Part shown: piece by piece, positions 44,245 to 54,257 of the stretch | Position numbering within the stretch: position 1 is the stretch's first letter | Layout: each line of letters starts with the position of its first letter | Assembly: GCF_039543645.1 (NCBI RefSeq) | Contig: NZ_BAABKD010000009.1 | Span: 620,001 to 684,000 of the forward strand | DNA from: Paenalcaligenes hermetiae | GTDB taxonomy: Bacteria; Pseudomonadota; Gammaproteobacteria; Burkholderiales; Burkholderiaceae_B | Direction: 5' to 3' | Length of the DNA stretch: 64,000 nt | Position numbers and translations under genes: made by a program | The notes under the pieces: generated by a model | Seen by the model: only the letters and a program-made list of their open reading frames with translations | Told to the model about the DNA's origin: nothing | Database searches by the model: none

Positions 44245-46224
44245 TTAATGATGTTTTGAACCAGGCTCTGGTATTACTGGCAGCTGGATAATAAATCGTG
44301 TTCCCACATTTTCTTTGCTATTGACGCGAATTTCGCCAAAATGCCTGAGAATAACAGCGTGAACAAAGGCTAACCCTAAGCCGCTGCCTTTAGGGCCATC
44401 GGTTTTAGTGGCATGGGCACGTTTGAATGGTTGAAAAATATAAGGTAAATCAACCTTGGGAATGCCCCAGCCTTGATCCTGGATGACGATCTGTACGTGG
44501 TTCTCTTTGTTTTTTACTAAACAGGTAACTTGAGTTTGATTGGAGCTATATTTAATCGCATTGTCGATCAGGTTGCTTAGGGCGCGTTTAAACAACGAGG
44601 GGGCTACATTGACCCACACCCCTTGTTCAGGCTCATCAAAAACCACAGTAATTTGCTTAGCTTGAGCTCGTACCCAGGCATCATCACAGACCTCTACCAG
44701 TAGATCATTCAGATACATAGGCTCCATCTCTAGCTCCATGGCTTCGACGCGTGCTAGATCCATAAAATCATCTACGAGTTCTAGCGTCGTGCTGGCATAA
44801 TTTTCTACATGTGTTAGGAGCTGATCTAAGCTAAGCGTGAGCTCATTTTGGCGTTGCATTTTTACTAAAGCCAAAATAGAGTTTTGTGGAGAGCGCATAT
44901 CATGCGAAATAAAGCGTAGCGTTTCCTCTTTACGTTGTTGTGCTTCACGCAATAGCTCTATGGCTTTGTGCAAATGGCTAAGCCGTGCTGGTAGGGTGTT
45001 AGGTGCCGTGCGCCCTGCTAGTGCTTGGCGTAACTCTGGATCTTGCTCGCGCATTTGTGAGATCTCGTTGTTGATAAAGCGAAGTACGGTCTCTTGGCTG
45101 CGCCAATACCAAATAGGGTAGGCTAATACGGTACCAATGAGGCCGGCAGTAGGAGGGATCCAGAGACTTAATATATGTAGGAAAAACCAGTTGCCGATAA
45201 AAATAATGATAAGTATAAGAGTGGTACTGAGAATAGCTCGACGTGGAGTAAGATGCCTTAAGATAAAGCAGATAAATAAAACAGGGATGATACTGAAAAA
45301 GGCGTTAATAAGTGGTGAGCCAGTACGGATCCAGTTATTAAGGATAGTGTTTTCTAGTTGGTTGGCTAGAATTTCTACGCCTGACATGCTGGTTTGTTTG
45401 GCCGAGGATAGGGGGGTAGGATAGAAATCCCCAAGACCACTACTCCATGCGCCTACTAATACATAGCGGTCTTTAAAAACAGAAGGGGGAATGTTGCCTT
45501 GGATAACATCTGAAAAAGCATAGCTTTCAAAATGACCAGGGGGGCCAAGAAATGGTATTAGTCTAGTGGATCCAAGGGGGTGCTGTAAGCTTTGTTTTAG
45601 GATGCCTTCATCTCCACCAGCAAGAAGCATGGCGAGAGTAAAATGAAGGTGTAGCGGCTCTTCTGGTAACGAAAAAAACAAATGGGCACGCCTAACGACG
45701 CCGTCCTTATCGGGATAGGCGTTAATAAAACCTGTGGAGCGGGCTGACTCGAGTAATATATTTAAGGGTTTATGAATGCGAGATTGGTCTGCACTGATCG
45801 CAGTTGGTAACACGACACGCCCGTGAGCTTCCATGGCATAAGCAAGCTGGACGTCATCAGCTGAGTAGAAAGGGTTTTTGTCATGAAAAATAATATCCAG
45901 GCCTACAGCTTTGGCAAGGTGCAAACGCTCGATTAGTGCGGCGTATTCACTGCGGCGCCATGGCCAATACCCGACCTCATTTATGCTTTTGTCATCGATA
46001 ATAATGAGCACCGTATTTTTAGGACGATGATATTCAAAAGCATTGGAGGCTTGGAAATCATAAAAGGTGAAATCCAAGCGCTCTAAGCTTAATTCAAAAC
46101 GAAGTAAAGATAGAGCCGCGGTGAAAACAATTAAACTAATGGTGACCCACCACCAATCTCTTTTTATTTGTCCTGCCAATAGTGCAGAACGTGATTCACT
46201 ATGGGCAGGGATACTGTTTTCCAT
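44245..46224 (-). CDS. CHASE2-domain sensor histidine kinase
   Basis: An N-terminal membrane segment is followed by a large periplasmic CHASE2 domain (RLDFTFYDFQASN; VLIIIDDKSINEVGYWPWRR; GLDIIFHDKNP; FKDRYVLVGAWSSGLGDFYP). Three more membrane segments follow (for example AFFSIIPVLFICFILR and STTLILIIIFIGNWFFL). The cytoplasmic kinase has the H box FISHDMRSPQNS, N box NLIDNAIKYS, and G boxes DQGWGIP and GSGLGLAFVHA. All catalytic motifs are present. The start MENSIPAHS at 46224 lies just past the FecR stop; upstream in-frame starts at 46269/46272 overlap that gene. Its partner is presumably the response regulator two genes upstream. The stimulus is unknown. Confidence 0.9.
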   Translation of the reverse strand: MENSIPAHSESRSALLAGQIKRDWWWVTISLIVFTAALSLLRFELSLERLDFTFYDFQASNAFEYHRPKNTVLIIIDDKSINEVGYWPWRRSEYAALIERLHLAKAVGLDIIFHDKNPFYSADDVQLAYAMEAHGRVVLPTAISADQSRIHKPLNILLESARSTGFINAYPDKDGVVRRAHLFFSLPEEPLHLHFTLAMLLAGGDEGILKQSLQHPLGSTRLIPFLGPPGHFESYAFSDVIQGNIPPSVFKDRYVLVGAWSSGLGDFYPTPLSSAKQTSMSGVEILANQLENTILNNWIRTGSPLINAFFSIIPVLFICFILRHLTPRRAILSTTLILIIIFIGNWFFLHILSLWIPPTAGLIGTVLAYPIWYWRSQETVLRFINNEISQMREQDPELRQALAGRTAPNTLPARLSHLHKAIELLREAQQRKEETLRFISHDMRSPQNSILALVKMQRQNELTLSLDQLLTHVENYASTTLELVDDFMDLARVEAMELEMEPMYLNDLLVEVCDDAWVRAQAKQITVVFDEPEQGVWVNVAPSLFKRALSNLIDNAIKYSSNQTQVTCLVKNKENHVQIVIQDQGWGIPKVDLPYIFQPFKRAHATKTDGPKGSGLGLAFVHAVILRHFGEIRVNSKENVGTRFIIQLPVIPEPGSKHH

Positions 46225-46237
46225 GGCATCGCGTAGG

Positions 46238-47335
46238 CTAGTAATCGGTAAGCAAAATAGGTTGCCCATCACCGCTGACTACGGGGGAGCCATCCGTGGA
46301 TGTCAAAACCCCTTGCCCTGGGTAACTAACCACTGCATCTAAGCCCATTAACCCATGTTCGTCGATTGCTCGCACAAACGCATAATGCTCGCCGGGACCG
46401 CTTGGACGTAGATAAACAATATTTTGATCGGCAGGTACAGTAAAGCGCTGGACTGCTTGAGAGCCATTTTCAGAAAGGGCTACTTGGACTAAATAGGCTT
46501 GTGCGCCAGAGACAGGAATGAGCTCAGTTTGCCAGCCTTTAGGCCCACGTTTTGGGAGGGTTAATTGTGGGGCGGGAAGTAGTGCGGTGATAGCAGTTTT
46601 TCCATCGGCCGATATATTGGCACCATAGCCATTACTGAGCATTTGAAAACGCTGCTCTGGACGATCGATATGAGCTTTGCCGCTTAATAGCTCTGTTTGC
46701 GTGTGTGCATCTGTGGTGTGCACGCGAAGATTTGTGCCGCGGATACCAGTAATAGAAATAGGCGTATGGATTTCAAAACGGCCTACCCCTGTATTGTTAG
46801 GCGCTACGTGACTCTCTATAGAACCTTGTTGCAGCTCTAAAATGGCATCGCTAATACGGGCGCGTTCAAAGGCATTTAGCTGTTTTAGATAAAGTTGGCT
46901 TTGAGGGGGAAGAGTAAGTGTGCTGCCGTCTTCAAGTTGAAGGGTGGCAAATCCTCTTGAGCCAGTATTGATGATATCACCTGCTTTTAGACGTGTATGC
47001 TTAGTCGCAGATTGGTGGTTGATTTTAACATCACCTTTATAGTGGACTAATGTTGCTTCAGTAGCTATGACAGGTATAAGATCAAATGGGATCTTTAGCT
47101 CCTTGCCTATAGGCAAGCGCATCTCATCTTCAACTTGATTTAGCTGCTGAAGATGTCTCCAATGTGAGCTGCGGGTTGTATAAAGCTCAGATAATTCGGA
47201 TAAGGTGTCTCCAGCTTCAACGAAATAAATAAAATAATCGTCTTTAGCACCAGCAGGTTGCGCTAAGGCGCTCGTTGCATAGTTACTAAATAAAAAGCAT
47301 AGCACCAATTGGAGTAAAGCAGAGAAAATGCGCAT
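46238..47335 (-). CDS. LysM and FecR domain exported protein
   Basis: A signal peptide (IFSALLQLVLCFLFSNYATS ... ALAQ) is followed by a LysM motif (YFVEAGDTLSELSELY ... LNQVEDEMRLPIGKELKIP) and a FecR domain (VHYKGDVKINHQSATKHTRL, GDIINTGSRGFATLQLEDGS, FEIHTPISITGIRGTNLRV). The C-terminal part looks like a beta-sandwich repeat. The LysM suggests peptidoglycan binding in the periplasm. It lies 10 bases after the response regulator and next to the kinase. FecR-CHASE2 pairs are found in many bacteria, so it may present a periplasmic signal to the kinase; that is inference. Confidence 0.88.
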   Translation of the reverse strand: MRIFSALLQLVLCFLFSNYATSALAQPAGAKDDYFIYFVEAGDTLSELSELYTTRSSHWRHLQQLNQVEDEMRLPIGKELKIPFDLIPVIATEATLVHYKGDVKINHQSATKHTRLKAGDIINTGSRGFATLQLEDGSTLTLPPQSQLYLKQLNAFERARISDAILELQQGSIESHVAPNNTGVGRFEIHTPISITGIRGTNLRVHTTDAHTQTELLSGKAHIDRPEQRFQMLSNGYGANISADGKTAITALLPAPQLTLPKRGPKGWQTELIPVSGAQAYLVQVALSENGSQAVQRFTVPADQNIVYLRPSGPGEHYAFVRAIDEHGLMGLDAVVSYPGQGVLTSTDGSPVVSGDGQPILLTDY

Positions 47336-47345
47336 GGTTTAGTTA

Positions 47346-48050
47346 TTATGTCGTTTCGTTATCGAGTAGCGATTCGAGGCGATACCCTAGAGCATACGAG
47401 GCGTTGAGACGCACACCATTTTCTGGCCGTAGCTGTAATTTACGCCGAATATTAGAAAGATGAGTGTCTAAGGTGCGTGATGTAGCAGGGATCTCTCGAT
47501 TCCACACGGCAGTACTAAGCACATCGCGCGAAAAAAGGCGTCCGGGATTTCTAAAGAGTAGTAGTGCTAATTCGTACTCTTTTGGGGCGAGTACAACCTC
47601 TTTACCATGAAGCTTAATGATATTATTGATGGGATCAATGTCATAGACTCCAAAGCTAAAGGGCTCATTGCTCTGTGTGATGGGGTTCATGCGGCGCAAC
47701 AAGGCCTGCACGCGCGCAACAAGCTCTCCTTCGCGAATGGGTTTGGTCATATAGTCATCAGCACCTGCCTGCAAACCCACAACTAAATCTGACTCATCAG
47801 TGCGGCTTGTTAGAAATAAAACAGGAAGCGCATAACCCTGATTATCACGAATCCAGTGTAATACATCTAGTCCGCTGACATCCGGTACTTCCCAGTCTAG
47901 AATAAGTAGATTGAAGTCATGGGGCTTGGCCAGTGTAGTTAATAGCGATTTACCCGTATGGAATACGGTACACGAATAGCCTGCTTTGGTTAAGCAGCTT
48001 TCAATCAAAGCGGCTTGTACGGGATCGTCTTCGAGAGAGGCAATATTCAT
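47346..48050 (-). CDS. OmpR/PhoB-family response regulator
   Basis: The receiver domain has the acidic pair in ASLEDDPVQAAL, the phosphorylated Asp in LLILDWEVPDVSGLDVL, Thr/Ser in LFLTSRTDESD and Lys in MTKPIREGELV. The winged-helix DNA-binding domain follows (VVLAPKEYELALLLFRNPGR; SRTLDTHLSNIRRKLQL). It has 234 residues. It is the first gene of the three-gene minus-strand signalling set that also holds a LysM-FecR protein and a CHASE2 kinase. Confidence 0.92.
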   Translation of the reverse strand: MNIASLEDDPVQAALIESCLTKAGYSCTVFHTGKSLLTTLAKPHDFNLLILDWEVPDVSGLDVLHWIRDNQGYALPVLFLTSRTDESDLVVGLQAGADDYMTKPIREGELVARVQALLRRMNPITQSNEPFSFGVYDIDPINNIIKLHGKEVVLAPKEYELALLLFRNPGRLFSRDVLSTAVWNREIPATSRTLDTHLSNIRRKLQLRPENGVRLNASYALGYRLESLLDNETT

Positions 48051-48456
48051 GGCGATAATCTAGTAAATGAAAAGGATACGGGGAAGAACTGTTAAGTATA
48101 GTTAGGATTGTCGGTAGGTTACACGCTCTTACTGTGCAGAAAAGCGTAGGGGTGAGTTCTACTTAAAAACCGTGGTGTAAACCCTGCAAATCCTTGACTA
48201 GCTTCTTTTTTTACGTTAAATTGAATGGCTTACTTTTAAAGGATACTTTGCTGGTAATCTTAATAAGTAAAATAGAGTAGGGCAACATAATCAATCATCA
48301 TTATGTCATAGTCACCTACTATCATTAATGCTCGAATCCGCTCTTTTACGTAAACAAATCATCGTGTGGGCGGTTTATCGTGCGTTATTCCTCCCTCAAA
48401 CACAATGTTTTATTGTGTAGGATTTAGATTTTGTACGTAAAGGATACGTCGAGGTT
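48051..48456. other. Gene-free region between the response regulator and rpsL
   Basis: This 406-base divergent intergenic region must hold promoters for both the signalling module and the rpsL operon. One good plus-strand promoter is seen at 48194-48222. The rest, including a 230-base stretch ahead of rpsL, shows nothing I can name. Confidence 0.5.
48194..48222 (+). promoter_or_regulatory. Promoter candidate for rpsL-rpsG-fusA-tuf
   Basis: TTGACT (48194-48199), 17 bases, then TAAATT (48217-48222). This would leave an untranslated leader of about 230 bases before rpsL, long for this operon, so a nearer promoter may also exist. Confidence 0.4.
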
Positions 48457-48828
48457 ATGCCAACAATTAGTCAACTCGTGCGCAAACCACGTGGTCTAGC
48501 TCGTCCCGGCAGCAAAAGCCCCGCGCTAGAAAATTGTCCACAGCGCCGTGGTGTATGTACTCGTGTTTACACCACCACTCCCAAAAAACCTAACTCTGCT
48601 CTACGTAAAGTTGCTAAAGTTCGTCTCACTAACGGTTACGAAGTGATTTCGTATATCGGTGGTGAAGGCCACAACTTGCAAGAGCACTCTGTTGTTTTGA
48701 TCCGTGGCGGTCGTGTAAAAGACTTGCCTGGTGTTCGCTATCACATTGTTCGTGGTGCTTTAGACTTACAGGGTGTTAAAGACCGTAAGCAAGCCCGCTC
48801 TAAATACGGTGCAAAGCGCCCTAAATAA
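48457..48828 (+). CDS. rpsL: 30S ribosomal protein S12
   Basis: S12 sits in the decoding centre. The 123 residues include the conserved TTTPKKPNSALRKVAKVRL and VRGALDLQGVKDRKQARSKY. Lys43 and Lys88, the usual streptomycin-resistance positions, are wild type. It is the first gene of the str operon (rpsL-rpsG-fusA-tuf-rpsJ). Confidence 0.98.
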   Translation: MPTISQLVRKPRGLARPGSKSPALENCPQRRGVCTRVYTTTPKKPNSALRKVAKVRLTNGYEVISYIGGEGHNLQEHSVVLIRGGRVKDLPGVRYHIVRGALDLQGVKDRKQARSKYGAKRPK

Positions 48829-48976
48829 TCGATATCTAGTTTCCGCCGACCATTTATTTTGGTCTGAGTCCGTGCAACCAGTGATCTACTTATAGCACTG
48901 GTATGTAAGGGGTCACTTGTTCATAGGTGGCCAAGGCCGTGAAACGGTTCAACTGAATAGTCACAAGGAAAATACA

Positions 48977-49447
48977 ATGCCTCGCCGTCGCGAAGTACCC
49001 AAAAGAGAAATTCTACCTGACCCTAAATTTGGCAGCGTTGAGCTAGCTAAATTCATGAACGTGGTCATGTTATCCGGCAAAAAAGCTGTTGCCGAACGTA
49101 TTGTTTACGGTGCACTCGATCATATCCAGGAAAAAACCGGCAAAGATCCGATCGAAGTATTTAACACCGCAATCAATAACATTAAGCCTATGGTCGAAGT
49201 AAAAGGCCGTCGTGTTGGTGGTGCAAACTACCAGGTGCCTGTAGAAGTGCGCCCTGTACGTCGTCTTGCTTTGGCTATGCGCTGGTTGCGTGAAGCCGCC
49301 AAAAAGCGCAGTGAAAAATCCATGGATTTGCGCTTGGCTGGCGAACTACTCGACGCTTTAGAAGGTCGTGGTGGCGCAATGAGAAAGCGTGAAGACACGC
49401 ACCGAATGGCCGAAGCTAACAAAGCGTTTAGCCATTTCCGTTGGTAA
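48977..49447 (+). CDS. rpsG: 30S ribosomal protein S7
   Basis: S7 nucleates assembly of the 30S head. The start MPRRREVPKREILPDPKFGS is typical, with AAGGAAAA upstream; an upstream in-frame ATG at 48917 adds a non-conserved tail. It has 156 residues and ends FSHFRW. fusA follows after 16 bases. Confidence 0.98.
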   Translation: MPRRREVPKREILPDPKFGSVELAKFMNVVMLSGKKAVAERIVYGALDHIQEKTGKDPIEVFNTAINNIKPMVEVKGRRVGGANYQVPVEVRPVRRLALAMRWLREAAKKRSEKSMDLRLAGELLDALEGRGGAMRKREDTHRMAEANKAFSHFRW

Positions 49448-49463
49448 TCTAAGGACATAGATC

Positions 49464-51566
49464 ATGGCCCGCAAAACCCCTATCGAGCGCTATCGTAATA
49501 TTGGTATTTCTGCGCATATTGACGCAGGTAAAACCACTACTACTGAACGCATTTTGTTCTACACCGGTGTTAGCCACAAACTAGGTGAAACCCACGAGGG
49601 TTCCGCCACAATGGACTGGATGGAACAAGAGCAAGAGCGCGGTATTACTATTACATCGGCTGCTACCACCGCCTTCTGGAAAGGGATGGCCGGTAATTAC
49701 CCAGAGCACCGTATCAACATCATTGACACCCCCGGACACGTGGACTTTACCATCGAGGTAGAGCGCTCCATGCGTGTTCTAGACGGCGCGGTCATGGTGT
49801 ATTGTTCCGTGGGTGGCGTTCAGCCTCAGTCTGAAACGGTATGGCGCCAAGCGAACAAGTACAACGTTCCCCGTTTGTTGTTCATCAACAAAATGGACCG
49901 TACTGGTGCTAACTTCTTCAAAGTTATTGAACAAGCCAAACAACGCCTAAAAGCAAACCCTGTTCCCGTTGTTCTACCTATCGGTGCAGAGGAAGACTTT
50001 AAAGGCGTCATTGACTTGGTCAAAATGAAAGCCATCATCTGGGAAGATGAAAACTACGGTATTAAATTTGAATACCAAGACATTCCCGCTGAGCTAGCTG
50101 ATGAAGCGGCTGAATGGCGTGAAAATTTGATTGAGTCTGCGGCAGAAGCCAATGAAGAGCTCATGAACAAATACCTCGAAGAGGGTGAGCTTACCGAAGA
50201 CGAAATCAACAAAGGGATTCGTATCCGCACGCTGGCTGGTGAAATTCAGCCTGTGTTGTGTGGTACTGCCTTTAAAAACAAAGGTGTACAACGCATGCTA
50301 GACGCAGTTCTAGACTACATGCCTTCACCTGTAGATATTCCTGCTATCCAAGGCGTAGATGATAATGGCGAGCCCACATCACGTGCCGCGGACGATAAAG
50401 AGCCAATGTCTGCTTTGGCATTTAAGCTCATGACGGACAACTTTGTTGGTCAGCTGACTTTCGTTCGTGTGTACTCTGGTGTTCTACGTTCTGGAGACAC
50501 GGTTTACAACCCAGTTAAAGGGAAGCGTGAGCGCATCGGCCGTATCTTGCAGATGCACGCTAACAACCGTGCCGAATTAAAAGAACTCGTAGCGGGTGAT
50601 ATTGCCGCTATCGTAGGTCTAAAAGAAGTCACAACGGGTGAAACCCTGTGCGATATGAATAATCACATTATTCTTGAGCGCATGGAGTTCCCTGAGCCTG
50701 TGATTTCTCAAGCTGTTGAGCCTAAAACCAAGTCTGACCAAGAAAAAATGGGCGTGGCTTTGTCACGTTTGGCCCAAGAAGACCCTTCTTTCCGTGTAAC
50801 AACAGACGAAGAGTCCGGTCAAACCATTATTTCTGGTATGGGTGAGCTTCACCTCGAGGTTTTGGTTGACCGCATGCGTCGTGAGTTCGGTGTAGAAGCC
50901 AACATTGGTCAGCCTCAGGTGGCTTACCGTGAAACCATCCGTTCTGTATGTAACGAAGTCGAAGGTAAATTCGTGCGTCAGTCTGGTGGTCGTGGTCAGT
51001 ACGGTCACGTTGTGCTTAAACTTGAGCCGCTCGAGCCCGGTAGTGGTTATCAGTTTGTGGATGAAATTAAGGGTGGTGTGGTTCCTCGCGAATACATCCC
51101 CGCTGTCGACAAAGGTATCCAAGAGACGCTACACTCTGGTGTATTAGCTGGATATCCGGTCGTTGACGTTAAGGTTACGTTGTTCTTTGGTTCGTACCAC
51201 GATGTGGACTCGAACGAGAACGCGTTCCGCATGGCTGCCTCAATGGGTTTCAAAGAGGGTATGCGTCGTGCAGACCCCGTCCTACTTGAGCCAACCATGG
51301 CCGTGGAAGTCGAAACTCCCGAAGAATACGCCGGTACTGTGATGGGTGACTTGTCCTCCCGTCGTGGTATGGTTCAGGGTATGGAAGACATCCCCGGTGG
51401 TGGAAAACTCATTAAAGCCGAGGTGCCTCTGGCTGAGATGTTCGGTTACTCCACAAGCCTACGTTCGCAGACCCAAGGTCGTGCTACATACAGTATGGAG
51501 TTTAAGCAATACGCTGAAACTCCAAAACATATAGCTGACGAAATCATCAGCGCACGTAGCAAGTAA
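49464..51566 (+). CDS. fusA: Elongation factor G
   Basis: This GTPase drives ribosomal translocation and, with RRF, recycling. G motifs are AHIDAGKTTTTERI, DTPGHVDFTIEVERS and NKMDRTGANF. Domain IV contains the GGRGQYGHV block, and domain V ends with FGYSTSLRSQTQGRATYSME. There are 700 residues, the normal length. It lies between rpsG and the second tuf copy. Confidence 0.98.
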   Translation: MARKTPIERYRNIGISAHIDAGKTTTTERILFYTGVSHKLGETHEGSATMDWMEQEQERGITITSAATTAFWKGMAGNYPEHRINIIDTPGHVDFTIEVERSMRVLDGAVMVYCSVGGVQPQSETVWRQANKYNVPRLLFINKMDRTGANFFKVIEQAKQRLKANPVPVVLPIGAEEDFKGVIDLVKMKAIIWEDENYGIKFEYQDIPAELADEAAEWRENLIESAAEANEELMNKYLEEGELTEDEINKGIRIRTLAGEIQPVLCGTAFKNKGVQRMLDAVLDYMPSPVDIPAIQGVDDNGEPTSRAADDKEPMSALAFKLMTDNFVGQLTFVRVYSGVLRSGDTVYNPVKGKRERIGRILQMHANNRAELKELVAGDIAAIVGLKEVTTGETLCDMNNHIILERMEFPEPVISQAVEPKTKSDQEKMGVALSRLAQEDPSFRVTTDEESGQTIISGMGELHLEVLVDRMRREFGVEANIGQPQVAYRETIRSVCNEVEGKFVRQSGGRGQYGHVVLKLEPLEPGSGYQFVDEIKGGVVPREYIPAVDKGIQETLHSGVLAGYPVVDVKVTLFFGSYHDVDSNENAFRMAASMGFKEGMRRADPVLLEPTMAVEVETPEEYAGTVMGDLSSRRGMVQGMEDIPGGGKLIKAEVPLAEMFGYSTSLRSQTQGRATYSMEFKQYAETPKHIADEIISARSK

Positions 51567-51643
51567 ATTACAAACTATCTGCCCGTCGGGTGATGGGCAG
51601 CTTTAAATTTTTTGTTTTCTTGAAAACATTGATGGGATAAATC

Positions 51644-52834
51644 ATGGCAAAAGGTAAGTTTGAACGGACTAAACCGCACGTCAACGTCGGCACCATTGGT
51701 CACGTTGACCACGGTAAAACCACTTTAACCGCTGCAATTTGTACAGTTCTAGCCAAAGAATACGGTGGCGAAGCACGCGACTACGCACAAATTGACGCTG
51801 CTCCTGAAGAGAAAGCACGCGGTATCACCATTTCGACTTCTCACGTAGAGTACGAAACCCCTGATCGTCACTACGCTCACGTTGACTGCCCTGGTCACGC
51901 TGACTATGTGAAAAACATGATTACGGGTGCCGCGCAGATGGACGGCGCGATTCTTGTGGTATCGGCTGCTGATGGTCCTATGCCTCAGACCCGTGAGCAC
52001 ATTTTGTTAAGCCGTCAGGTTGGCGTGCCTTACATTGTTGTGTTCTTGAACAAAGCGGACATGGTCGACGACGAAGAGTTGCTCGAGCTTGTAGAAATGG
52101 AAGTACGCGAGCTGCTCTCTAGCTACGACTTCCCTGGTGATGACACACCAATCATCAAAGGTTCCGCTAAGCTTGCCCTTGAGGGCGACATGGGTCCTTT
52201 GGGTCACCAGGCTGTGCTTGAGCTAGCTAAAGCCCTCGACACCTACATTCCTACCCCTGAGCGTGCGGTAGACGGTTCTTTCTTGATGCCTGTGGAAGAC
52301 GTGTTCTCGATTTCTGGCCGTGGTACTGTGGTAACCGGTCGTGTTGAGCGCGGTATCATTAAAGTCGGTGATGAGATCGAGATTGTCGGTATCCGTGACA
52401 CCGTTAAGTCCACATGTACTGGTGTGGAAATGTTCCGCAAGCTACTCGATCAGGGTGAAGCGGGTGATAACGTGGGTGTCTTGCTACGTGGTACCAAGCG
52501 TGAAGACGTTGAGCGTGGTCAAGTTTTGGCAGCGCCTGGCACCATCAAGCCTCACACAGACTTTGCGGCAGAGGTTTACATTCTGTCTAAAGAAGAGGGT
52601 GGTCGTCACACTCCCTTCTTTAAAGGCTACCGTCCACAGTTCTACTTCCGTACGACTGACGTGACCGGTACCATTGAGCTACCTGAAGACAAGGAAATGG
52701 TTCTTCCTGGCGATAACGTCGCGATGAACGTTTCTTTGATTGCTCCTATCGCCATGGAAGAGGGTCTACGTTTCGCGATTCGCGAGGGTGGCCGTACCGT
52801 TGGTGCTGGTGTGGTAGCTAAAATCATCAAATAA
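51644..52834 (+). CDS. tuf: Elongation factor Tu, copy 2
   Basis: It is the same 396-residue protein as copy 1 except Val and Asp in VVTGRVERGIIKVGDEIEI. The DNA is also nearly identical over the whole gene, with scattered silent changes, while the flanks are unrelated. This pattern is typical of gene conversion between tuf copies. It lies in the str operon after fusA and is followed by a hairpin terminator. Confidence 0.98.
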   Translation: MAKGKFERTKPHVNVGTIGHVDHGKTTLTAAICTVLAKEYGGEARDYAQIDAAPEEKARGITISTSHVEYETPDRHYAHVDCPGHADYVKNMITGAAQMDGAILVVSAADGPMPQTREHILLSRQVGVPYIVVFLNKADMVDDEELLELVEMEVRELLSSYDFPGDDTPIIKGSAKLALEGDMGPLGHQAVLELAKALDTYIPTPERAVDGSFLMPVEDVFSISGRGTVVTGRVERGIIKVGDEIEIVGIRDTVKSTCTGVEMFRKLLDQGEAGDNVGVLLRGTKREDVERGQVLAAPGTIKPHTDFAAEVYILSKEEGGRHTPFFKGYRPQFYFRTTDVTGTIELPEDKEMVLPGDNVAMNVSLIAPIAMEEGLRFAIREGGRTVGAGVVAKIIK

Positions 52835-52854
52835 GCCAATCGGCTTATGATGAC

Positions 52855-52878
52855 ACGGGGGGTTATCCCCCCGTTTAT
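52855..52878 (+). terminator. Terminator/attenuator between tuf and rpsJ
   Basis: ACGGGGGG and CCCCCCGT pair around TTAT, followed by TTATTT. rpsJ starts 20 bases later, so read-through must occur or rpsJ has its own promoter. Confidence 0.75.
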
Positions 52879-52898
52879 TTCGTTCTTTAGGATTCCAC

Positions 52899-53210
52899 AT
52901 GAAAAACCAGAAAATTCGCATCCGCTTAAAAGCGTTTGATTACAAACTCATCGACCAGTCCGCCGCCGAGATCGTGGATACGGCTAAACGCACTGGTGCG
53001 GTAGTTCGTGGTCCCGTACCGCTACCTACACGTATCCGTCGTTACGATATTTTGAGCTCCCCTCACGTTAACAAAACAGCACGTGACCAGTTTGAAATCC
53101 GTACTCATCAGCGTTTAATGGACATTGTCGATCCAACCGACAAAACAGTTGATGCATTGATGCGTTTAGATCTACCTGCTGGTGTAGACGTAGAAATCGC
53201 TCTGCAGTAA
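52899..53210 (+). CDS. rpsJ: 30S ribosomal protein S10
   Basis: S10 is a ribosomal protein and, as NusE, a transcription antitermination factor. The 103 residues contain RIRLKAFDYKLIDQSAAEIV and GPVPLPTRIRRYDILSSPHV. In most bacteria it starts the S10 operon; here it is cut off from rplC by a terminator, a minus-strand pseudogene and an IS, about 3 kb in all. Confidence 0.98.
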   Translation: MKNQKIRIRLKAFDYKLIDQSAAEIVDTAKRTGAVVRGPVPLPTRIRRYDILSSPHVNKTARDQFEIRTHQRLMDIVDPTDKTVDALMRLDLPAGVDVEIALQ

Positions 53211-53252
53211 TTCCATTTGTTTGCTAGAGTGTTATGCTCTATCAAATAAATG

Positions 53253-53286
53253 AAAAGCCGAAAGGATTATCCTTTCGGCTTTTTTA
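53253..53286 (+). terminator. Terminator after rpsJ
   Basis: AAAAGCCGAAAGGA pairs with TCCTTTCGGCTTTT around a short loop, followed by T. It has A on the left and T on the right, so it can also serve the convergent TRAP pseudogene. Confidence 0.9.
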
Positions 53287-54257
53287 TTGTGCTAAGCCAC
53301 CGATTGAAATAACGGAAAAGACTTATTTATTGGCGCAAGCTTTGATTTTTTCTAAATCCGGTCCAGTAATCACACGACCTAAGTTATAAGGAATAGAAGC
53401 TGTACGCCAGTCTTTGTAGTCATTCAGGTACTCAACCTGACTCAGGTAGACTTGAGCTGCTTTGGGGTTACTACATGCTACCTCAATCATGACCTCGTGG
53501 GCATTGTTCTGTATGGTATCCAAAGCCTCTTGGTCTAAGCGATGAATTTCTACCCCCGCTTTTTGAAAAGTACGCAAGCCATCGGCAGCACGTTTTTCCG
53601 TATAAGACATGGACCAGAGCATCGTGGCATCGGCAGCAATCTTGAGCTTTTCTTTGGTGGTGTCACTGAGTGCATCCCACGCTTTTTTATTGATCATCAC
53701 GCCAAAAACGGAAGAGGACTGATGCCAACCGGGGGTGGTCCAGTGTTTGGTGACTTGATGCAAGCCGGCTGAAACGTCTACGTTAGGGGTAGAGAACTCA
53801 GCACCATCAATGACATTACGCTCCAGAGACTGGTACAGCTCTTGAGCTGCCATAGAAACTTGGGTGCCGCCAATGCTTTCTAGGACGCGGCCTTGTTCTA
53901 AACCCGATACACGTAAACGTTTGCCTTTGAATTCTTCTAAATTACGGATAGGGCTATTTGTGTGAAAACCGGCTTCGCTATTGGTAATGCCATAAGGAAT
54001 ATATACCATGCCAAATTGCCCATAGACATCGTTATATATATCGGCACCGCCCCATTGATGGATCCAGTTCGCGTAGTCCATCGCATTAAATAGACTAACG
54101 TGCGTGCCTAGCGCCGAGAAAGCCGGGTTGCGACCAGCCCAGTAACCAGGCCAGTCGCCACCGGCTTCAATTGTGCCTGACCCGGTGCGCGACAAGCCCC
54201 GCCGTTCAGGGCGGGGAAGGATAGCGCGGACGGCGCAGCCGTCCTTGTCTTTGGGTT

